Shown: one piece after another, positions 5,203 to 5,292 of the stretch
Numbering within the stretch: position 1 is the stretch's first letter
How the letters are laid out: each line of letters begins with the position of its first letter
NCBI GenBank assembly: GCA_026999335.1
Contig: JALTPW010000206.1
Coordinates: forward strand, 1-5,292
Direction of reading: 5' to 3'
Origin: Chromatiales bacterium
Lineage (GTDB): Bacteria; Pseudomonadota; Gammaproteobacteria; SZUA-152
Length of the DNA: 5,292 bases
Notes under the pieces: model-generated
Databases searched by the model: none
Seen by the model: only the letters and a program-made list of their open reading frames with translations
What the model was told of the DNA's origin: nothing
Position numbers and translations under genes: made by a program

Positions 5203-5292
5203 ATGAGAACGACCCTAGATTTACCCGAGAATTTGCTCAATGAGGCGATGAAGGTCACACATACCAATACGAAGACGGCCTACCTAGGCACT
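5203..5292 (+). CDS. VapB-type antitoxin, N-terminal fragment
   Basis: The first 30 codons read MRTTLDLPENLLNEAMKVTH followed by TNTKTAYLGT, and the frame is still open at the window edge. An MRTTL-(D/N)-(L/I)-(P/D) strand followed by a -LL-EAMK-T- helix and a TKTA turn is the ribbon-helix-helix start of the VapB antitoxin family PF09957 (formerly DUF2191). Such antitoxins bind and neutralise a PIN-domain VapC ribonuclease, usually encoded directly downstream, and repress their own operon through the N-terminal DNA-binding domain. A strong ribosome site, a good promoter and paired palindromic sites support expression and autoregulation. The full protein should be roughly 60-90 residues; the toxin would be outside the window. 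After TKTA the residues YLGT differ from the Val/Ile-rich continuation I would expect, so a frameshift or a divergent member cannot be excluded from 30 residues. Confidence 0.8.
   Translation, partial: MRTTLDLPENLLNEAMKVTHTNTKTAYLGT

Noticed and set aside
1..5292. CRISPR array, tRNA or rRNA gene, complete insertion sequence
   Set aside because: I saw no regularly spaced repeats, no cloverleaf-type sequence with a TTCRA arm, no rRNA-like stretch and no transposase frame.

Overview
The window looks like chromosomal DNA from a gammaproteobacterium. HemN is close to the enterobacterial enzyme along its whole length, including its C-terminal ending; PrmB carries the usual proteobacterial motifs; and the coding DNA is moderately GC-rich. 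I cannot name a genus from sequence alone. Most of the window is housekeeping. The last ~550 bases are AT-rich, rich in small palindromes and end in a toxin-antitoxin-type gene, so they look like accessory DNA.

Layout. 2-190 (+) is the C-terminal tail of a methyl-accepting chemotaxis protein. 218-790 (-) is a secreted Ysc84/SYLF-domain protein, convergent with the chemotaxis gene and divergent from the next. 942-1880 (+) is prmB, the ribosomal protein L3 glutamine methyltransferase. 1945-3354 (+) is hemN, oxygen-independent coproporphyrinogen III oxidase, closed by a good intrinsic terminator at 3374-3406. 3407-3670 is a spacer with two palindromic elements of interspersed-repeat type. 3671-4369 (+) is a LOG/TIGR00730-family nucleotide hydrolase. 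4370-5147 has no convincing gene: it holds a degenerate repeat copy, a clear drop in GC, and nested inverted repeats. 5203-5292 (+) is the start of a VapB-type antitoxin gene that runs off the edge, preceded by a promoter that overlaps paired palindromic operator-like sites.

How the parts relate. No operon of shared function is visible. prmB (translation) and hemN (heme synthesis) are co-directional, 64 bp apart and have no terminator between them, but hemN has a TATAAT-like box of its own. The LOG gene is set apart by the hemN terminator and the repeats. The antitoxin is expected to have a PIN-domain toxin just beyond the window and to repress its own promoter. The most interesting stretch is 4985-5205, where a nested palindrome, a sequence resembling the end of an integron attC site, and an autoregulated antitoxin promoter follow one another. 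None of these proves a new system, but the order resembles a cassette or island boundary.
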